From a virus: a stretch of 64,000 bases of DNA. The stretch lies in IMG/VR virus record IMGVR_UViG_3300030202_002990, positions 1 to 64,000 of that record. The stretch is one strand, 5' to 3'. The notes beneath the pieces were generated by a model, which saw only the letters and a list, made by a program, of their open reading frames with translations, made no database searches and was not told the origin of the DNA. The translations under genes and the position numbers were made by a program. Positions 52,690 through 60,341 of this stretch are shown piece after piece (positions within the stretch are counted from its first letter, which is position 1; each line of letters starts with the position of its first letter).

Positions 52690-52872
52690 TTACTCCCATA
52701 TCCTTGCTAGTCTACGAACAAAACCAAGTGTGGCTCCGAACCCAAACGCTATTCCTGCTATTTGTAATTCACCCCAATACATTGCTATTGAAGCAAGTAA
52801 GTATGCGGTAAATCTAAAAACTCCATAAATTGAAAACTCACTTTGAGCTTGGAGTGCTTCTCTTCTTGTCAT
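52690..52872 (-). CDS. 60-aa membrane protein
   Basis: 'YGVFRFTAYLLASIAMYWGE' and 'LQIAGIAFGFGATLGFV' suggest two short membrane segments, with basic flanks. AAGGAG precedes the ATG. Confidence 0.62.
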   Translation of the reverse strand: MTRREALQAQSEFSIYGVFRFTAYLLASIAMYWGELQIAGIAFGFGATLGFVRRLARIWE

Positions 52873-52881
52873 TATAACTCC

Positions 52882-52962
52882 TTAAAAGTTAGGTTTATTA
52901 TTATTTTTTGAAATCTCATTTGCTATGTATAGTAAAATACACACCACTAAAAACTCAAACAT
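52882..52962 (-). CDS. 26-aa membrane peptide
   Basis: MFEFLVVCILLYIANEISKN then a polar end. Overlaps the upstream micro-gene by 8 nt. Too short for more than a one-helix prediction. Confidence 0.45.
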   Translation of the reverse strand: MFEFLVVCILLYIANEISKNNNKPNF

Positions 52963-53044
52963 CTTTTTTCCGTTGTATTCGTTTGGCTTCGATATCTATA
53001 AGATACCACATAACCAAACATCCTACAAACATAATGGTAAACAT
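52955..53044 (-). CDS. 29-aa membrane peptide
   Basis: MFTIMFVGCLVMWYLIDIEA with a basic tail (KRIQRKKDV). Two nt after the upstream stop. Confidence 0.45.
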   Translation of the reverse strand: MFTIMFVGCLVMWYLIDIEAKRIQRKKDV

Positions 53045-53046
53045 TA

Positions 53047-53199
53047 TCACTCTTTAACTTCTTTTAAAGAACCTAAGTGAATACCAGTATGTTTTAGATA
53101 CAATTTAGCATCTTCTTTATCTTTAGCTAAAAATGTATAACCTTCATCGGTTGTCCACTTTTTCATATGTGACCAACCCTCTTTATTTTTCTTTGACAT
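53047..53199 (-). CDS. Hypothetical 50-aa protein
   Basis: MSKKNKEGWSHMKKWTTDEG then 'YTFLAKDKEDAKLYLKHTG'. AGGAG at a good distance. The 'GYTFLAKDKEDAKLYL' pattern suggests a small alpha/beta fold. Confidence 0.62.
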   Translation of the reverse strand: MSKKNKEGWSHMKKWTTDEGYTFLAKDKEDAKLYLKHTGIHLGSLKEVKE

Positions 53200-53362
53200 T
53201 TATTGTCTCCTTGTATAATTCATCGATTGATTTTGCATCACCACCTTGTTTTATCAAGGCCTCTTTTCTTGTCATTATTGTCATTGGAACATCGGATAGA
53301 TTTAATGGTCTACCATATAAATCACACATAACCTTTTGTTCTAACCATTCTTTTTTAGACAT
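53183..53362 (-). CDS. Hypothetical 59-aa protein
   Basis: MSKKEWLEQKVMCDLYGRPL; soluble, with 'MTRKEALIKQGGDAKSIDEL'. The 3' end contains the ribosome-binding site of the next gene and overlaps it by 17 nt. Confidence 0.62.
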   Translation of the reverse strand: MSKKEWLEQKVMCDLYGRPLNLSDVPMTIMTRKEALIKQGGDAKSIDELYKETINVKEK

Positions 53363-53510
53363 TTATTTTATCCTTTATGTAATGTATTATATCACTAATG
53401 TAAATTGCTATTATTGTAAAGAGTCCAAACCCACTTACTAAAACACTTGGGTGTGATTCTCCACACAACCCTAAAAAGTGTTTAAAGAAATGTATTAAAG
53501 ATTCGAACAT
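53355..53510 (-). CDS. 51-aa single-TM protein
   Basis: MFESLIHFFKHFLGLCGESH then a TM helix 'VLVSGFGLFTIIAIYI'. TAATG coupling to the upstream gene. Confidence 0.6.
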   Translation of the reverse strand: MFESLIHFFKHFLGLCGESHPSVLVSGFGLFTIIAIYISDIIHYIKDKINV

Positions 53511-53956
53511 TACTTATCTCCGAATTGATGGTTTAAGAAATCCTTTTGTTTCTTAACTGCTTTCTTTAGTTCTGCTCTTTTTTCTGCTTCACGGGCTACA
53601 AGAATCTCTTGTTTACTTCTCCGTTTGGTTTTCTTCTTCTTAGGTGGTACTACCTTAGTAGGTTTCAATGTACCCTTTAACTTAGGTTGTTCCTTACCCA
53701 AGTGATAAACCGTTCCATCTTTATCTACAAACTCTTTCATCCAATGCCATCCAGCTGGTCTACCAGTAGGTGTATATGATGGTTTAGAAGTTTCAGGAAA
53801 TTTCTTGTGAAGCATTCCTGTCAAAGCTCTACTACCAATAACAGACTTACAATCTGTACTGACATTTTTTACTGATTCACCAGTAATTTTACAATCCATG
53901 TACGCTACTCCACCTATGAAGTAACCACCATTTTTTTCAAATGTACTTTTAGCCAT
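53510..53956 (-). CDS. Basic 148-aa hypothetical protein
   Basis: The N-terminal half has 'GGYFIGGVAYMDCKITGESV' and 'RPAGWHWMKEFVDKDGTVYH'. The C-terminal half is a Lys/Arg helix (PKKKKTKRRSKQE). Nucleic-acid binding is plausible. No family recognised. Confidence 0.68.
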   Translation of the reverse strand: MAKSTFEKNGGYFIGGVAYMDCKITGESVKNVSTDCKSVIGSRALTGMLHKKFPETSKPSYTPTGRPAGWHWMKEFVDKDGTVYHLGKEQPKLKGTLKPTKVVPPKKKKTKRRSKQEILVAREAEKRAELKKAVKKQKDFLNHQFGDK

Positions 53957-54298
53957 TTAGTTTTCCTCTCTGTTGTTATTTAATTCTATGTAAGGTATAT
54001 TTCTATCGAATAGTATTTCATAACTTAATTCGATATCCCTTTCTTGTTTAATATTCTCTAACCTATTAGATATAGCAGTTTCAATCTTTTTAGCCTGTGG
54101 TGTAAAATCATATCTACTATATACACTTGACCACACAGGAAAATCCTTTGGTACTTTTTTTATTTTAACAATTACCTTACCCTCATCGTAATATTCTTTG
54201 AAGGTTGTTACAGATACTCTGAATCCCATTTTGTTCATCATCGGTGAAAGTTCTTTACGATACTCTGTCGCAAAAGATTTAGCTTCTTGAAAATACAT
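53957..54298 (-). CDS. Hypothetical 113-aa protein
   Basis: MYFQEAKSFATEYRKELSPM; alternating strands ('FRVSVTTFKEYYDEGKVIVK') and helices. No motif recognised. Directly upstream of the 148-aa gene and one base from the SWIM protein stop. Confidence 0.66.
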   Translation of the reverse strand: MYFQEAKSFATEYRKELSPMMNKMGFRVSVTTFKEYYDEGKVIVKIKKVPKDFPVWSSVYSRYDFTPQAKKIETAISNRLENIKQERDIELSYEILFDRNIPYIELNNNREEN

Positions 54299-54546
54299 TA
54301 TTTATTCCCTTTAGTTAGTTTTTCAAATTTTTTATTTTGTATTTGAATTATATGTTTACATTTAGATATTTTATGTCTTCTACGAAAAGTAAATGCTGGA
54401 CAACTACAACTCCATTCAACTCTACTTCTATCAAATGTAATCTTATATGGTTTTCCCTCTATACTATGAACCTCTCTATCATAGTCATCAAGGATAATCC
54501 CATCAAACTTATCTACTATGTAATCTATTAATTGTTGATTTGTCAT
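54298..54546 (-). CDS. SWIM zinc-finger protein
   Basis: 82 residues. 'WSCSCPAFTFRRRHKISKCK' followed by H gives the C-x-C-x(n)-C-x-H pattern of SWIM fingers, preceded by the typical beta-hairpin. DNA or protein binding is expected. Promoter-like hexamers lie only 5 nt upstream, so a leaderless transcript is possible. Confidence 0.78.
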   Translation of the reverse strand: MTNQQLIDYIVDKFDGIILDDYDREVHSIEGKPYKITFDRSRVEWSCSCPAFTFRRRHKISKCKHIIQIQNKKFEKLTKGNK

Positions 54547-54551
54547 ATACG

Positions 54552-54580
54552 AACTTACGAATAATATTTGATAAAGTCAA
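54552..54580 (-). promoter_or_regulatory. Candidate sigma-70-type promoter
   Basis: Minus strand TTGACT, 17-nt spacer, TAAGTT, ending 5 nt before the ATG at 54546. Confidence 0.42.
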
Positions 54581-54588
54581 GGCTTTTT

Positions 54589-55521
54589 TTAAAAAAATTT
54601 ATTATCTTCATTACTAACATTGTCCAACCATTCTTTTCCCAAGTTACAAAACTTAGAATCTAATTCACCAATTATAAAATTTCTATTTAGATTTTTACAA
54701 CTTACAGCTGTACTACACGAACCACCAAAAAAGTCTAATACAATATCACCTTCATTTGTACCACACTCTATTATTCTATTCATCAGTTTTAATGGTTTTT
54801 GTGTTGGGTGAAATTTAATCTTTCTATATTCTCTATCATAGAAATTAATATCATCAAATACATCAGTTACACCAGTTGGTGTATTGAATTTATACACGAT
54901 ATCTTCATACTTTGGTAATCCACCAAATAAAGTACTTAGTTTTTCCCAATCTACTTTCGTAGGTTCTTGTAAGGTTTTTTGTCTCAATCCTGCTATACTA
55001 CTCCAAGTACCACCACCATTACTAGCCTTTCCAAGATACTCATTAATTTCTTTTGATGTTAGGTTTAGCCTTTCTCTGTGAGATTGTAGTAACTCTCTTA
55101 TGTAGTTTTTACTATCTACATAATAGAAGTTACAATGTTCAGTTGTGGTTGGATACATTTTTAATTTATCTGATATCCTACCAGCTGCACTTTGTAATCC
55201 TTTCCAAATAACTATATCTTGTTTGAATGTAAAACCATTATTCTCAAAATTATTTATCAATTTCATCAATTGATATGAAAAACCAAATATGTAAAATGAA
55301 CCACTCCGTTTCAAAACTCTCTTAGATTCACTTATCCACTCTTCACACCATTCAACATAATCATCAATAGTTTTCCATTGTCTATCCCACTTTTCATTTA
55401 CAACATTCATATATGGTGGGTCAATAACAATACAATCTATCGACTTGTCAGGTAGTTGATTTAACAACTCAATACAATCGGAGTTGTGTATTTTGTTTAT
55501 ATGTTTATCTACTGAGTTCAC
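54589..55521 (-). CDS. Type II DNA methyltransferase (N6-adenine/N4-cytosine)
   Basis: About 310 residues from the GTG at 55521, which has a purine-rich site (AAAGGAACGAG) upstream; a TTG at 55536 is the alternative. 'SIDCIVIDPPYMNVVNEKWD' holds the catalytic DPPY near residue 35. 'HPTQKPLKLMNRIIECGTNE' and 'IVLDFFGGSCSTAV' form the AdoMet site. This order (catalytic first) fits the beta group. It overlaps the 3' end of the upstream nuclease candidate, and the two probably form an R-M pair. Confidence 0.88.
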   Translation of the reverse strand: MNSVDKHINKIHNSDCIELLNQLPDKSIDCIVIDPPYMNVVNEKWDRQWKTIDDYVEWCEEWISESKRVLKRSGSFYIFGFSYQLMKLINNFENNGFTFKQDIVIWKGLQSAAGRISDKLKMYPTTTEHCNFYYVDSKNYIRELLQSHRERLNLTSKEINEYLGKASNGGGTWSSIAGLRQKTLQEPTKVDWEKLSTLFGGLPKYEDIVYKFNTPTGVTDVFDDINFYDREYRKIKFHPTQKPLKLMNRIIECGTNEGDIVLDFFGGSCSTAVSCKNLNRNFIIGELDSKFCNLGKEWLDNVSNEDNKFF

Positions 55522-56287
55522 CTCGTTCCTTTCCAAATGATTTTTTATTCATGATTTCTTCCACAGATAGTTTATAGAATTTCTCATCACCAATTTCAGG
55601 TTCTTTGTTCTCTGTATTTAAATAGTTTATTTCAACTCCATCCTTCGAAATAGTTGCGTCAAGATGAAGACATGGTGAAGACCTATAGAAATCTTGTCCA
55701 AGAGGCATAAAATTTATACCATTACTTTTTGGTGAATTGAATTGTCTTGTGGCGTATTCGGTCAAGTATTTATCTTTGGTTTCTATGAACCAACTTCTCA
55801 GGTGAAACACCCTACATTCAGAATCAAATGTTTCAGGTTCTAATAGAGTCAATCTATAACCTTTCATCTCATCAATATACTCAAGGTGAGACTTTGATGC
55901 GATACCGAATCTTGAATCCTTTGAGTATTTACCCAAATCCTCTGAACCACAAACTGGACATTTAGAAAGGAAGAACATAACCTTTTTATAGTTCCAAATT
56001 TTCTTACCATTTTTATTAACACGACCATCCCAAGTTTTACAACTATTACAATTTCTTGATTGTAAACGATTTGAGAATTTACTTTCCCCCTTGTCGTATG
56101 TATCCCAACCACTTCCACCACTTCCCATACATAGAGTGTCATACATACATGCGTGTAACATCTCTGTGAAACTATCCCCTAACGGGTCAAATGGTTGGTT
56201 GTATCTTTGGTGAAATTTTATACCAACTTCGATATCACCAAGTTGATATTCGAGAAGTTCTTTAACTTCTTGTTTTTTATCTTTCAT
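55505..56287 (-). CDS. Candidate type II restriction endonuclease
   Basis: 260 residues; the ATG at 56287 is chosen for its GAGG site. 'SGWDTYDKGESKFSNRLQSR' contains Asp62 and Glu68-x-Lys70, a PD-(D/E)XK-type core. Two CxxC pairs (80/83 and 110/113) could hold zinc, and 'DSRFGI' (124-129) follows. The 17-nt overlap with the methyltransferase gene supports a restriction role. Specificity is unknown and the family name is not recalled with certainty. Confidence 0.65.
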   Translation of the reverse strand: MKDKKQEVKELLEYQLGDIEVGIKFHQRYNQPFDPLGDSFTEMLHACMYDTLCMGSGGSGWDTYDKGESKFSNRLQSRNCNSCKTWDGRVNKNGKKIWNYKKVMFFLSKCPVCGSEDLGKYSKDSRFGIASKSHLEYIDEMKGYRLTLLEPETFDSECRVFHLRSWFIETKDKYLTEYATRQFNSPKSNGINFMPLGQDFYRSSPCLHLDATISKDGVEINYLNTENKEPEIGDEKFYKLSVEEIMNKKSFGKERGELSR

Positions 56288-56310
56288 AATAACCTCATTA
56301 ATCATATATG

Positions 56311-56340
56311 AATATAATACTAAAAACCTATACGAGTCAA
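56311..56340 (-). promoter_or_regulatory. Candidate sigma-70-type promoter of the R-M pair
   Basis: Minus strand TTGACT, 18-nt spacer, TATATT, 23 nt before the ATG at 56287. It shares TTGACTCGTATA with the promoter at 57273. Confidence 0.6.
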
Positions 56341-56353
56341 GTCTTTTTTTAAA

Positions 56354-56914
56354 TTATTTTAAAATAATTTTTATTGAATCGGTTTCCCAACTTGTATACC
56401 AACCACCCCAACTATACCAAATTGTCATCGTATCTCCAATCATGGATTGTACAGGTGCTATCATTGTATTTACTTCACCATCTGAATTACTATAACTGGC
56501 TGGATTGATTGTAGGTACTTCTTGTCCATCAAAACCAACAACATAGGATGTATCATAGCTAACCCATTCTAAATCATCGGTCAAACCTTGTCTAATCCAA
56601 AAACCTAATGTGTCTCCGAGAGTCCAATAATGTGAAGATTCCCATTCTACCCTACAACTCACAACGGGCTGATTTGTAGCAGAATCTACAATAGAACCAC
56701 TTAGTCTATGTAGTGTTTGCCAATTAGTTGTATCGATATTCAAATGATAATAACCATTTCCATCTTGTTCTAATCTTGGGTTTTCATCAAACCAAAATGT
56801 TTGTGAAAATGGTTCATCAGGTGTTTCAATAACCTCATCAACAGGTTCCAACATAAAGTTAGAATCACTACAACCAATTAAAAATAAAAATAATATTGGA
56901 ATAAACCTAAACAT
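56354..56914 (-). CDS. Lipoprotein with carboxypeptidase-regulatory-like domain
   Basis: 186 residues. 'MFRFIPILFLFLIGC' is a lipoprotein signal (Cys15). The mature part has 'LHRLSGSIVDSATNQPVVSC', the start of a carboxypeptidase-regulatory-like beta-sandwich. Downstream is 'GDTMTIWYSWGGWYTSWETD'. Probably faces the periplasm or surface. Function unknown. Confidence 0.74.
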   Translation of the reverse strand: MFRFIPILFLFLIGCSDSNFMLEPVDEVIETPDEPFSQTFWFDENPRLEQDGNGYYHLNIDTTNWQTLHRLSGSIVDSATNQPVVSCRVEWESSHYWTLGDTLGFWIRQGLTDDLEWVSYDTSYVVGFDGQEVPTINPASYSNSDGEVNTMIAPVQSMIGDTMTIWYSWGGWYTSWETDSIKIILK

Positions 56915-57245
56915 AATACTCTCCTATTGTTTCTTGTAAATTACCATACATTAAAAGTGCTGTTAAAAGTTCCTCATCATTATCTGTCCATTCATCATTG
57001 GGTTTATCTTCCCAAAGAATCTCACCAGTATCATGATTGTAAATTTGATGAACCATAACATCCCCATCATCTTCATACCAAACAACAGACAATGTAAATA
57101 TTTGAGTATACTCATTTTCAGGTATAAAACCTAACTCATTCATAAGGTCAATCAATGGAACATTTAATATTTTATGTTTCCCATCAACATAGACATCCTT
57201 ACCGAGTAAGTATTGTTTTCCATATAGTGTTTCTTGATAATTCAT
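56907..57245 (-). CDS. Acidic hypothetical protein
   Basis: 112 residues, Asp/Glu/Tyr-rich, starting MNYQETLYGKQYLLGKDVYV. A SUKH- or Imm-like beta sheet is conceivable but not shown. 8-nt overlap with the lipoprotein gene; promoter at 57273. Confidence 0.68.
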   Translation of the reverse strand: MNYQETLYGKQYLLGKDVYVDGKHKILNVPLIDLMNELGFIPENEYTQIFTLSVVWYEDDGDVMVHQIYNHDTGEILWEDKPNDEWTDNDEELLTALLMYGNLQETIGEYYV

Positions 57246-57272
57246 TTTTTAACTCCTTTTAATTTCTACAAG

Positions 57273-57302
57273 AATATACGGTAAAAACTATATACGAGTC
57301 AA
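57273..57302 (-). promoter_or_regulatory. Candidate sigma-70-type promoter
   Basis: Minus strand TTGACT, 18-nt spacer, TATATT, 27 nt before the ATG at 57245. Nearly identical in layout to that at 56311. Confidence 0.6.
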
Positions 57303-57311
57303 GTCTTTTCT

Positions 57312-57650
57312 TTACTTTTTTTGATATTTTGATAAATCCAAATTAGGTAAGGGTTTTTCTATTTTTAAATCCTTGAGTTTTGAATTTGCTACAACTAATT
57401 TTGCACCACCTACTATTTGTCCATTGACAACATGATAGATAAAGAATACAGTTTTCCACAAACCGACTCTTACGATACGGCCGGGCTCACCATCGACTTC
57501 AACGACATCATCTTCGTTGTAATCATTTCCAAGAAAAACCATTATACCATCAACGGCTTCTCGTATGGTGTTTTGAAATAATAAGACCACGATACCTGAA
57601 GCAAATAACCAACCATACTCACCGATTAGGGCTTGTAATTGAGCTTCCAT
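57312..57650 (-). CDS. Mini MscS-like protein
   Basis: 112 residues from the ATG at 57650, which has AGAGGAA upstream. One TM region (GWLFASGIVVLLFQNTIREA), then 'GNDYNEDDVVEVDGEPGRIV' and 'LVVANSKLKDLKI', the beta domain of MscS channels. Full MscS has three TM helices and an alpha/beta vestibule, both missing here. It could mix with host channels or be a scaffold. Seen by motif only. Confidence 0.72.
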   Translation of the reverse strand: MEAQLQALIGEYGWLFASGIVVLLFQNTIREAVDGIMVFLGNDYNEDDVVEVDGEPGRIVRVGLWKTVFFIYHVVNGQIVGGAKLVVANSKLKDLKIEKPLPNLDLSKYQKK

Positions 57651-57704
57651 TTGAGTTCCTCTGTTGCTGGTTTTATGACCTTGTGGGAGAACACCCACTA
57701 ATAT

Positions 57705-57713
57705 ATAAATATC
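57705..57713 (-). promoter_or_regulatory. Candidate TATTTAT-box promoter
   Basis: Minus-strand GATATTTAT ends 54 nt before the ATG at 57650. Confidence 0.4.
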
Positions 57714-57717
57714 TAAG

Positions 57718-57984
57718 TTATTTTTTAAAACCTAACAATTTTAAATTATGTGATATAAAACCACCTATCTCAGGTTTACCACATTTACTTCTATATATGT
57801 TTTCTAATCTCGTCCAAGGACAATCCAATGTCCTACTGAATCCCAAGTGCATTATCCAAGCACATATTGGAAATGATATCCAAAATGGTTCATTCAATAA
57901 CACTAAAGGTATTGTTACTATGGTTGATATTAAGAATAACCAATGTAATAATTGAATTATAAATAATATTATATGATTTATCAT
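57718..57984 (-). CDS. Small membrane protein
   Basis: 88 residues. 'HIILFIIQLLHWLFLISTIV' and 'FWISFPICAWIMHLGF' suggest two membrane segments; the C-terminus has 'SKCGKPEIGGFISHNLKLLG'. Overlaps the upstream gene by 4 nt. Confidence 0.68.
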   Translation of the reverse strand: MINHIILFIIQLLHWLFLISTIVTIPLVLLNEPFWISFPICAWIMHLGFSRTLDCPWTRLENIYRSKCGKPEIGGFISHNLKLLGFKK

Positions 57985-58943
57985 TTGTTATGTACTATTG
58001 CCCCTCGACCAAAAGTTTTAGTTGGTTTTTCTTCGGGTTCGAATACTCCACCACCTGGTTCCTCTTCTTCTTGTGTAACCTTTTTAGACTTTTTTACTTC
58101 TTCCTTTTCAGGTTTAAATGTTTCCGTTACAACCTTCTCTATCATAGATTTACCTTCTTTATATAATCCAAGTCGTTTAGGTTTCTTTTTCTGTTTTTCT
58201 GTTTTTTCAGATTCATCAGGGCCCTGTTCATCTCTCATCCTAACTTGTAGCGTAAGGTTGTAAGATATGACCAATACAACAGCAAGTGGGTCGAATACTG
58301 CTATTAACATAAAGATAAAATACTTAACAACCGTATCCACATCTGTGTTGAATACTCTCGCAAGAAATATTGCAGGTCCTACATCAACACCAGTTTCTAC
58401 CAAGGCTATCTTCAAGTCACCAACCTCTTGTTTAAGATTCATCATATCCTCATTGATTTGATTTATCTTTGGTTGGTATTCCTCTCTGAGTTTTCTTTTA
58501 GCAGTTCTGTAATTATCTGGTAGTTCGTCAACAGCCGCTTCCAACTCTTCTTTTAAGAATTTTTTATCTTCTGTTAGTTGGTCTAACCTATCTTGTTTAT
58601 ATAATAGGGCAGTCGATTCCTTTTCGAATGATGCTGTAGCACCTTGATAGGCATTCGATAGAAAGCCAAAGATACCAGCACTCGTTATCACCACAAGAGT
58701 TACCACTCCTATGATTAAATAAGTTTTCATGAATCGATTTATATCATCCCAATATCTGTATAGGAATGATGCTGTTACCAACTTGGCAAACTCAAGTGAA
58801 CCAGCCATGATTACTACTGCTAAGGCCGCTCCACTAAAGAGTTTTGATAAACCAAATACTGAATAAAACGCTGCTGAACCTGCGACTAAAAATGCCGCAA
58901 GGCCAACTAAATATGGAAATAACCTACTATTCTTAGTTTCCAC
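57981..58943 (-). CDS. Multi-TM protein with coiled coil
   Basis: 320 residues. TM segments at about 10-30, 36-55 and 72-95, a coiled coil at about 105-180 ('LDQLTEDKKFLKEELEAAVD'), a further TM at about 205-228 and a Lys/Glu-rich cytoplasmic tail. Similar proteins occur in T4-like marine phages, as I recall, with no known function. Confidence 0.74.
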   Translation of the reverse strand: METKNSRLFPYLVGLAAFLVAGSAAFYSVFGLSKLFSGAALAVVIMAGSLEFAKLVTASFLYRYWDDINRFMKTYLIIGVVTLVVITSAGIFGFLSNAYQGATASFEKESTALLYKQDRLDQLTEDKKFLKEELEAAVDELPDNYRTAKRKLREEYQPKINQINEDMMNLKQEVGDLKIALVETGVDVGPAIFLARVFNTDVDTVVKYFIFMLIAVFDPLAVVLVISYNLTLQVRMRDEQGPDESEKTEKQKKKPKRLGLYKEGKSMIEKVVTETFKPEKEEVKKSKKVTQEEEEPGGGVFEPEEKPTKTFGRGAIVHNK

Positions 58944-58959
58944 ACTTTTTCTCCGTTAG

Positions 58960-59142
58960 TTAATCTTCTATTTCTATTAGGTTTTGTATTCTCTCTACAA
59001 GTTGTTCGATATTTGACATTTCCCTAAAGAAAATATCAGGTGGAATTGTTGCACCATTTGGGCCTATATAATTCGCCTTCAATCGTTCAACTTGTGTTTG
59101 TAACTGGTCGAGTTTAGTTTCGATTTGGTCTTTTCTTAACAT
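58960..59142 (-). CDS. 60-aa coiled-coil protein
   Basis: 'LRKDQIETKLDQLQTQVERL' and 'IEQLVERIQNLIEIED' are two helices around 'PNGATIPPDIFF'. Family not recognised. Confidence 0.65.
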   Translation of the reverse strand: MLRKDQIETKLDQLQTQVERLKANYIGPNGATIPPDIFFREMSNIEQLVERIQNLIEIED

Positions 59143-59155
59143 AATTTACTTTACT

Positions 59156-59338
59156 TTACTTTGCTTCTTCAACTGAAGCTTTACGATACTCAGTAACAAG
59201 TTTCTTAATTTCACCGATAGATTTTCTAGCTCTTCCACCAGCCGCTTTATTACCCCTTTCAGCATTTACTTTATGGTTTTCTTCAAATGATTCCCATAAT
59301 TCACTTAACTGATTGAATAATTCATTACTTGTTGCCAT
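59156..59338 (-). CDS. Hc1-like histone H1-like protein
   Basis: 60 residues. 'NERGNKAAGG'-type core, here 'AERGNKAAGGRARKSIGEIK' and 'LVTEYRKASVEEAK', closely follows the Hc1-type histone-like proteins of Bacteroidota and Chlamydiota. It should bind and compact DNA. The start overlaps the end of the J-domain gene by 14 nt. Suggests capture from a host in that broad group. Confidence 0.8.
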   Translation of the reverse strand: MATSNELFNQLSELWESFEENHKVNAERGNKAAGGRARKSIGEIKKLVTEYRKASVEEAK

Positions 59339-59888
59339 TTTCTTTCTCCTTTACACCCATAACATTCAATATGTGTTTTTTAAGTTGAGGTCGATTCTCT
59401 TTTTCTGAATGAACCCACAACCACGCGAATGTTTGTTTTATTTCACTAATTTTAGATTCTATATTGTTTATACTTTTTTCTAAAAATACAGAATCATTAT
59501 CCTCAACATCAGTAATATCAATTTCAAGTTCCTCAGCTATCTGAGTAACTCTTGACCAATCTTTCTTTTCAACTGATTGTTGAGCTTCTTTATATAGTTC
59601 CACTAACCTATCACTATCATCATTGTTGATGTTCTTATCAGGATGGGTTTTTGTGGCTATCTTTTTAAATACTTTGTTTACTTTTTCTTTAGGAATATCA
59701 AATTCTATATCTTCATCTACTCTTGATACTTTTTTAGTTTGGTCGAAGTCTTCTAAATATTCAACAAAATCGTTTTGAAATTCAACAAGACTATTCCGAA
59801 ATATCCATTGTGTTTCTTCGAGTTCTACTCTTAGATAATCTGATTTTAATTTAAGTTTTTTATTTTTTAATTCCTCTTGAAAGTCCAC
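59325..59888 (-). CDS. J-domain protein
   Basis: 187 residues, GTG start. 'PKEKVNKVFKKIATKTHPDK' contains the HPD tripeptide (82-84) that stimulates DnaK-type ATPase. Helical regions lie on both sides, with no Gly/Phe or zinc region. It may recruit host DnaK to phage assembly or replication complexes. Confidence 0.85.
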   Translation of the reverse strand: MDFQEELKNKKLKLKSDYLRVELEETQWIFRNSLVEFQNDFVEYLEDFDQTKKVSRVDEDIEFDIPKEKVNKVFKKIATKTHPDKNINNDDSDRLVELYKEAQQSVEKKDWSRVTQIAEELEIDITDVEDNDSVFLEKSINNIESKISEIKQTFAWLWVHSEKENRPQLKKHILNVMGVKEKENGNK

Positions 59889-59889
59889 A

Positions 59890-60093
59890 TCATGCCTGTG
59901 CTATCGTATCCTTGTTTAACCAACAATATAAACTATCCCTTTCATCCTTTGTTAACTCATCAAAAAATTCAACTGGTAAAGTATATTCCTCAATCCGTTC
60001 ATCATCTGTTTCGTGTAATACTTTAGGTTCAATTTCAATTTCTTTGAGTTTTTTAATCAAATTATCAAATAATTTATTTGGTTTGTTTGGCAT
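59890..60093 (-). CDS. Hypothetical 67-aa protein
   Basis: 'MPNKPNKLFDNLIKKLKEIE' and 'DDERIEEYTLPVEFFDELTK'. No recognised motif. TATTTAT box 17 nt upstream. Confidence 0.68.
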   Translation of the reverse strand: MPNKPNKLFDNLIKKLKEIEIEPKVLHETDDERIEEYTLPVEFFDELTKDERDSLYCWLNKDTIAQA

Positions 60094-60110
60094 TTAATTC
60101 TCCTCAGTAT

Positions 60111-60118
60111 ATAAATAG
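60111..60118 (-). promoter_or_regulatory. Candidate TATTTAT-box promoter
   Basis: Minus-strand CTATTTAT ends 17 nt before the ATG at 60093. Confidence 0.42.
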
Positions 60119-60129
60119 TTGAATTTTCT

Positions 60130-60324
60130 TTAAATGTCCGTAAATTCAGCATCGAGAATAGTTCTCACAAAGTAAAAATCATTACCATTTCTCAATACAG
60201 CATCGACATTCCAACATTGTTTCCAATATTCTGTACCCTTTTCATTAGTTGATTCTACGGATTGTACACCAATGCACTCATATAGGGTATCATTAACTTT
60301 TATTAATTTGTTAAATCTACCCAA
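60130..60324 (-). CDS. Hypothetical 64-aa protein
   Basis: 'MGRFNKLIKVNDTLYECIGV' onward, beta-rich with 'GNDFYFVRTILDAEF'. AGGAG precedes the ATG. No family recognised. Confidence 0.68.
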   Translation of the reverse strand: MGRFNKLIKVNDTLYECIGVQSVESTNEKGTEYWKQCWNVDAVLRNGNDFYFVRTILDAEFTDI

Positions 60325-60341
60325 TATAAGTTCTCCTATGG

